Assembly (NCBI GenBank): GCA_023457535.1
Contig: JAEWLN010000139.1
Span: 1 to 52,950, forward strand
Origin: Bacteroidota bacterium
GTDB taxonomy: Bacteria > Bacteroidota > Bacteroidia > Flavobacteriales > Flavobacteriaceae
Direction: 5' to 3'
Length of the DNA stretch: 52,950 bases
A model generated the notes under the pieces. The model was not told the origin of the DNA, ran no database searches, and saw nothing but the letters and a program-made list of their open reading frames with translations. Shown one piece after another: positions 49,149 through 52,950 of this stretch; positions within the stretch are counted from its first letter, which is position 1, and every line of letters starts with the position of its first letter. Both the position numbers and the translations under genes were made by a program.

Positions 49149-50263
49149 GGCACGAGCATTTTTTGGATCGCCGATTCAAACCTTTCAAGCGTATACTGTC
49201 GGGACCAATCGAGCGCCAGGGATGCTTTTTCGCGATAGGCATCGGGATTTTGGACCAGCGATTCGAATTGGGCTACATCGCGATGCAGATCGGTGTGCAA
49301 AATGATGCCGCGCTTTCCCTTATCGAGCATAAACGAAACGCAGGAAACAGCAGTGGCCGCCGGAAGGCATCCCCAAAACATCGCCTCGGCAACGACTTTG
49401 GGCCAGCCTTCACTGCGCGAGGGCAACAGTAAAAAATGCGCGTTTTGGTATGCACTGCGCACCGTTTCCTCATGCTGGTTGCCGTGCAATTGCACCACAT
49501 TTTCAAGTTTGTGATGGGCAATAAATGCCTCCAACGCAGCACGCTCCGGACCTTCGCCGTAAAAATCGAGTCGTATGTCATGGCCGCGAAGCCTGAGTTG
49601 ATGGGCGAGTTCAAGGGCGTACACCGGCCTCTTGCCCGGGCTCAGCGTCCCGACAAATACCAATTTAAGCGTTTCGGTCAACGAACGCGGCGGTGTAGCG
49701 AGCTTGTCCTGTTCACGGTATGTTGCGGTAAAAAACGGAACGATATTTCGCGATTGGGCAGGCCATTGGCCATAAACGAGCACCTTCATGTTGCGCGTGA
49801 GCCACGTATGGGACAAAATGCGACGCTGCAGTTTGTATGTCCACGGCTGTTTGGCGTCCGGATCCCAATTTCCGGCGTATTTTGCTGTTTTGGGTTTGCG
49901 CGGAAACAGGATCTGGACGATGCACCCGATGAGTCCCATATTGCCCGGACAGCGCAAATGGATGTGGTCTGCCTGTCGCATGGTGTGAAAGACGCGCCAG
50001 AAAATCACCGGCATCAGCAGCGCGCTTCTCAAAATCCCCGATGCGGTCAGCAGATTGAATCGCGGTACGCTTTTGAACCCGATGCGTTGATGCGTATACG
50101 GCAAATGGATCGGATCCGGGGCAGTATCGGTGAGCGGCGCCACGATAATAACCTCTCCCGCATACTGGTTCCACAGGTTCATTTCGCGCACATACGGGCC
50201 GTAGGCAAAGTAACTCTGGTCGCTTTTGCCGTGGACAACATGTGTGATGATGGCTAATTTCAC
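49145..50263 (-). CDS. Glycosyltransferase (GT4-type), GTG start
   Basis: The best start is GTG 50263, giving 372 residues beginning KLAIITHVVHGKSDQSYFAY. Longer readings of the frame lie antisense and in another frame inside the neighbouring glycosyltransferase gene, so they are not real. The C-terminal half has LVFVGTLSPGKRPVYALELA, DFYGEGPERAALEAFIA and LLPSRSEGWPKVVAEAMFWG, the donor-binding pattern with Glu-Gly and Glu. It overlaps the next gene by four bases. Its sugar donor cannot be read from sequence. Confidence 0.88.
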   Translation of the reverse strand: MKLAIITHVVHGKSDQSYFAYGPYVREMNLWNQYAGEVIIVAPLTDTAPDPIHLPYTHQRIGFKSVPRFNLLTASGILRSALLMPVIFWRVFHTMRQADHIHLRCPGNMGLIGCIVQILFPRKPKTAKYAGNWDPDAKQPWTYKLQRRILSHTWLTRNMKVLVYGQWPAQSRNIVPFFTATYREQDKLATPPRSLTETLKLVFVGTLSPGKRPVYALELAHQLRLRGHDIRLDFYGEGPERAALEAFIAHHKLENVVQLHGNQHEETVRSAYQNAHFLLLPSRSEGWPKVVAEAMFWGCLPAATAVSCVSFMLDKGKRGIILHTDLHRDVAQFESLVQNPDAYREKASLALDWSRQYTLERFESAIQKMLVP

Positions 50264-50291
50264 TCCAATATGGGTTTTAACTTGGTCATGC

Positions 50292-51431
50292 TTACAGCGA
50301 CCGGTAAAATGCAATGTTTTCCTGAACCAGTGTTTCGACATTAAATTCAGAAAGGATCCGCGCGCGCGCGCTTGCTGCCATTTCCAACGCCTGGTCATAA
50401 TGGTCAAAAATATAGCGGATTTTCGCAGCGATTTGTTCGGGTTCATGCGGATTGACCAGAAACCCGGTTTTTCCGTCCAAAACTGCTTCAGGCCCGGGCC
50501 CGGTGATACTTCCCAGAAATACCTTCCCCATCCCAAGTACTTCGAGCCACGCAATAGGCATTGCCTCCATGTGGCTCGGATAACAACACACCTGCGCCTT
50601 TTCAATGAACTCGGGGATTTCAGTATGTGGCACGACACCTAAAAATCGGATATGCGGTCTGGATTTGTCCGAGATCGCAGCCTCCAGTACAGGGCGGAAC
50701 GATTGTTTGGTGCCCGGAATCGTTCCATCACGGCCGGCAATGTTCAATTGGATGTCCGGAAAATCATCTACGAGGAAATCTATGGCCTGAACCAACTGGC
50801 GGATGCCTTTTTTCTCAACGAGCGAACCTGCGAAAAAAATCGTATGCGGAATGATTTTCGTCGGATCTGCCTTGTAAAATCGGGTTGTATCGACCGGGTT
50901 ATAAATCACCTTGATGTTGCGATCGCCCAGCTGCAGGAGTTCGCGCGTGGTTTCGGCTACATACCGGGAAACCGCTGCAACGGCATCTGCTTTGGCAAAT
51001 GACCACTTTTCCTGCAAAACCTTTCGGGTTTCCAGCGGTCGTTTCTCGGCTTTTGCAAAATAATGGTGCCCGCCATGCATGCGGATGACGTATTTGATAC
51101 CGGGAATTTTATTCAAAAATGCCAACCCGAGTTCTGGTGTTTCGACTACTGAAACAGGACGCTGCGCGTGGATTTTAGCGATGGTTTTGCGGATGCGCGC
51201 CGAATTCCACAAAAAGGCCAATGGCACGCCGCCGGATTTTGGAATCAAATACACACTCACGCCGTGGTCATCGGATACCGTTTCCTGTTTAACGGGGGCA
51301 AGTCTGATCACCGACACCTCAATTCCGTGCCGCGACAGTTCCCGCCCGATACTCTGCGTGAAGGTACCTACACCGCCATGCGGCTGGTTCGGAACAGGGT
51401 ACTCAGAAGTAATAAAACAAATATGCATCAT
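50292..51431 (-). CDS. Glycosyltransferase (GT4-type)
   Basis: A 379-residue GT-B protein. MHICFITSEYPVPNQPHGGV is a textbook GT4 start with the glycine-rich loop, followed by GIKYVIRMHGGHHYF and VVSRYVAETTRELL-like segments. The donor half shows FFAGSLVEKKGIRQLVQAID and CCYPSHMEAMPIAWLEVLGM with GKTGFLVNPHEPEQIA. It begins on an ATG overlapping the preceding stop. A 28-base gap separates it from the next gene. Confidence 0.92.
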   Translation of the reverse strand: MMHICFITSEYPVPNQPHGGVGTFTQSIGRELSRHGIEVSVIRLAPVKQETVSDDHGVSVYLIPKSGGVPLAFLWNSARIRKTIAKIHAQRPVSVVETPELGLAFLNKIPGIKYVIRMHGGHHYFAKAEKRPLETRKVLQEKWSFAKADAVAAVSRYVAETTRELLQLGDRNIKVIYNPVDTTRFYKADPTKIIPHTIFFAGSLVEKKGIRQLVQAIDFLVDDFPDIQLNIAGRDGTIPGTKQSFRPVLEAAISDKSRPHIRFLGVVPHTEIPEFIEKAQVCCYPSHMEAMPIAWLEVLGMGKVFLGSITGPGPEAVLDGKTGFLVNPHEPEQIAAKIRYIFDHYDQALEMAASARARILSEFNVETLVQENIAFYRSL

Positions 51432-52819
51432 GATTTCACGGAACGATTTTCAAGTGAGCGCCTGATATTGGCCGACGCCGCAAACGGATCTCCTATTATT
51501 TTGGACTTCCACAACTCCATCGCGGGATTCGCGTTTGCCAAAAGCGCTTTCGCGATGGTTTCGACGATCGAATCGGCGCTATGGAGCCACCAAACAGCGC
51601 CGGGATCGGGCATGCTACGAAAGTGCTGGAAACGGTAAACGGTTTGAACCGACCATTCGGGGTTCGTTTTTACGCGTTGGTCGTAATGGATAAAAACAGC
51701 GGGCTTGCCGAACATGGAAAAATCAAAAGCCATGGTCGATCCTACATTAATCACCAGATCAGAATAAAAAACGGTGTTGACGAGCAAATCTACATCTTCT
51801 GTTTTAGCAAAGGTGTGCGTCCACCCCAATTGCGAGGTGTGCCACACCGGATCTGCGGTTTTGATCAGGTAGGGGTAATCTGCCACAACGGCGTCAAACC
51901 GCCCCGAAAAATCTACCGGACAGCGCCGCAGCAAAATTTGCCAGTGCGCGTCCATGCCGGCAGCCGTCACTGCGTGCGCAATATCGCGTAAATATTGCGG
52001 ATCATCGGGCGAGGTTCGCAAATCATCGCCTGAAAAGCAAATGATTTTTTTGGCAGGGTCGAGCCCGAACTGCGTAAAAAAATGATCTTTTGCGATGATC
52101 CGCTTCGGTTGGCCGTAAAATTCAAATTGGGGCGTTCCGGTCACCATAACTTGTTGCTGAGCGATATCGGGGTAGAACAGCGCCATTTCGCTTTTCATGT
52201 GTTCGGACCACACCAGGTAGCGGTCCGCGCGTAAGGCGAGCCGGGCCTTGGGCAAATTGTCCCAGGAGAAAATCACGGTAGTGGTTGTAATTCCCATATC
52301 GCGCGCAGCGGCAAAAACAGGTGTTGCGACCAGTCCGCGCTGGTGCGTACAGAACAATTGTGCCGGGCGGTACTGCTGCAACAATTGCGTGACTTGCCCA
52401 AAGAACGGATTGCGCCGAACCTGGCGTTGGTAGCGGCGTTCGAGACGGTCCAGCGATCTGGCGCCAAAAAAGCGGGAAGCCAATTCCACTGCGCGGTAAA
52501 AAATCTTGTTCTTCGTGTTTTTATGCGAGCGGTTCCAATTGGAAAGCAATGTGGGGTTTTGTGTTTTGGCGGCGTTGACTTTCAATCGCACCAGGCAGTT
52601 GAGCTCGCGCAGAAATTTCTCAGCGGCGCCCTCGGAGAACCGCGGGAGCTTCAAATGGTTGGACAACCCCAGTTCTTCACTTAAATACGCAACAGTGCGG
52701 TCGTCAAAATCGTGAACAAGCGTCAAATCGTCGCGCATGGACTCAAAAACCTGCGAATACAAGTAATTCCTGATGCCGACACCGTCCGGTAAAATGACAA
52801 AAAGCTTATTAGCCTGCAT
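51428..52819 (-). CDS. GT-B-like protein of unknown specificity in the polysaccharide cluster
   Basis: The ATG at 52819 gives 463 residues with no signal and no membrane helix. FVILPDGVGIRNYLYSQVF at the N-terminus and the C-terminal block VINVGSTMAFDFSMFGKPAV then FIHYDQR resemble the donor-side loop of CDP-glycerol or sialyl/UDP-sugar epimerase-like GT-B proteins (a Gly/Ser-rich loop with Ser-Thr-Met, then Phe-Gly-Lys-Pro). The middle segment ITTTTVIFSWDNLPKARLAL is distinctive (NLPKA). I do not recognise a named family. It could transfer a sugar or a glycerol-phosphate unit. It overlaps its neighbours on both sides. Confidence 0.8.
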   Translation of the reverse strand: MQANKLFVILPDGVGIRNYLYSQVFESMRDDLTLVHDFDDRTVAYLSEELGLSNHLKLPRFSEGAAEKFLRELNCLVRLKVNAAKTQNPTLLSNWNRSHKNTKNKIFYRAVELASRFFGARSLDRLERRYQRQVRRNPFFGQVTQLLQQYRPAQLFCTHQRGLVATPVFAAARDMGITTTTVIFSWDNLPKARLALRADRYLVWSEHMKSEMALFYPDIAQQQVMVTGTPQFEFYGQPKRIIAKDHFFTQFGLDPAKKIICFSGDDLRTSPDDPQYLRDIAHAVTAAGMDAHWQILLRRCPVDFSGRFDAVVADYPYLIKTADPVWHTSQLGWTHTFAKTEDVDLLVNTVFYSDLVINVGSTMAFDFSMFGKPAVFIHYDQRVKTNPEWSVQTVYRFQHFRSMPDPGAVWWLHSADSIVETIAKALLANANPAMELWKSKIIGDPFAASANIRRSLENRSVKS

Positions 52820-52949
52820 TAAAATCCCTGAATTGCTTTTGGTGGTTGAGTTGCCAAATATCGGCATTTTTGAGCGAATCCAAAAACAACCGGGCACTAT
52901 TCCCGCTGCCAAAATCATCCTGTGCCGGCCGGATCTCATGGGTATCGAT
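52809..52949 (-). CDS. C-terminal end of a probable UDP-N-acetylglucosamine 2-epimerase (window edge)
   Basis: Forty-six codons of an open minus-strand frame run in from the edge and end at TAA 52811-52809, overlapping the next start by eleven bases. The segment THEIRPAQDDFGSGNSARLF, then LKNADIWQLNHQKQFRDFN resembles the C-terminus of hydrolysing or non-hydrolysing UDP-GlcNAc 2-epimerases (IRP...YGDG.S..F...L....W....QK.F.D). Such an enzyme would supply UDP-ManNAc or ManNAc to the cluster. Only the tail is visible, so the call is tentative. Confidence 0.55.
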   Translation of the reverse strand: MDTHEIRPAQDDFGSGNSARLFLDSLKNADIWQLNHQKQFRDFNAG

Positions 52950-52950
52950 C

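Noticed and set aside
49436..50257. 273-codon plus-strand frame opposite a glycosyltransferase
   Set aside because: Complement artefact; the minus strand has complete GT4 motifs.
50264..50638. N-terminal extension of the glycosyltransferase at 49145-50263
   Set aside because: The extension lies inside the coding region of the adjacent glycosyltransferase in another frame; homologous sequence starts at the GTG.

Overview
The window reads as a chromosomal segment of a Bacteroidota bacterium, most likely Flavobacteriaceae with unusually G+C-rich third positions. Signs: TAnnTTTG -7 boxes (several with a TTG about 16-19 bases upstream), short A-rich leaders without clear Shine-Dalgarno sites, a type IX secretion (T9SS) C-terminal sorting domain, a PorV/PorQ-like protein, and many lipoproteins and hypothetical families typical of the group. 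No phage, transposase, CRISPR array or rRNA operon was seen. One tRNA gene (Thr, TGT) is present.

Layout. 1-9.3 kb: C-terminus of a large secreted protein, a lipocalin-like/OmpA lipoprotein pair, htpG, a DUF4440-like gene broken by an in-frame stop, a GlxA-type AraC regulator, a VOC protein, an MscS channel and a three-PAS histidine kinase. 9.3-14.5 kb: an AT-rich gap with a candidate small RNA, two tiny secreted proteins, a divergent stress pair (ferritin-like DUF892 protein with a histone-like tail; an Asn/Gly/Arg/Asp-rich hydrophilin), small lipoproteins, DinB, and an alpha/beta hydrolase. 14.7-23.9 kb: DMT transporter, CHASE3 kinase, aquaporin, AlkB, a His-box membrane hydroxylase, an M61 peptidase, two lipoproteins and the tRNA. 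23.9-32 kb: manA, queD, idi, an MBOAT/SGNH acyl-transfer pair, exported MsrB-MsrA, and a COG2509 flavoprotein. 32-44.3 kb: a T9SS cargo protein, recQ divergent from kdsD-tatC-CMD, then lptB, GH25 lysozyme, pssA, PorV-like protein and lnt. 44.3 kb to the end: a minus-strand surface-polysaccharide cluster (epimerase C-terminus, a GT-B-like protein, four GT4 glycosyltransferases, a Wzy-like polymerase and a WcaJ-like priming transferase).

Much of the window serves the envelope: kdsD (Kdo precursor), lptB (LPS export), lnt (lipoprotein acylation), pssA (phospholipid), tatC (export), PorV-like (T9SS), MBOAT/SGNH (acylation) and the polysaccharide cluster.

The least explained signals are non-coding. 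Family A is three copies of a 126-128 bp element with 12-13 bp terminal inverted repeats and a G-rich core. Family B is three copies of a hairpin element lying 3' of minus-strand genes. There is also a candidate small RNA with its own promoter and terminator, an identical 17-base leader shared by the two divergent stress genes, leader hairpins abutting start codons, and two genes whose promoter spacing predicts leaderless mRNA. All were found by eye; none was checked against a database.
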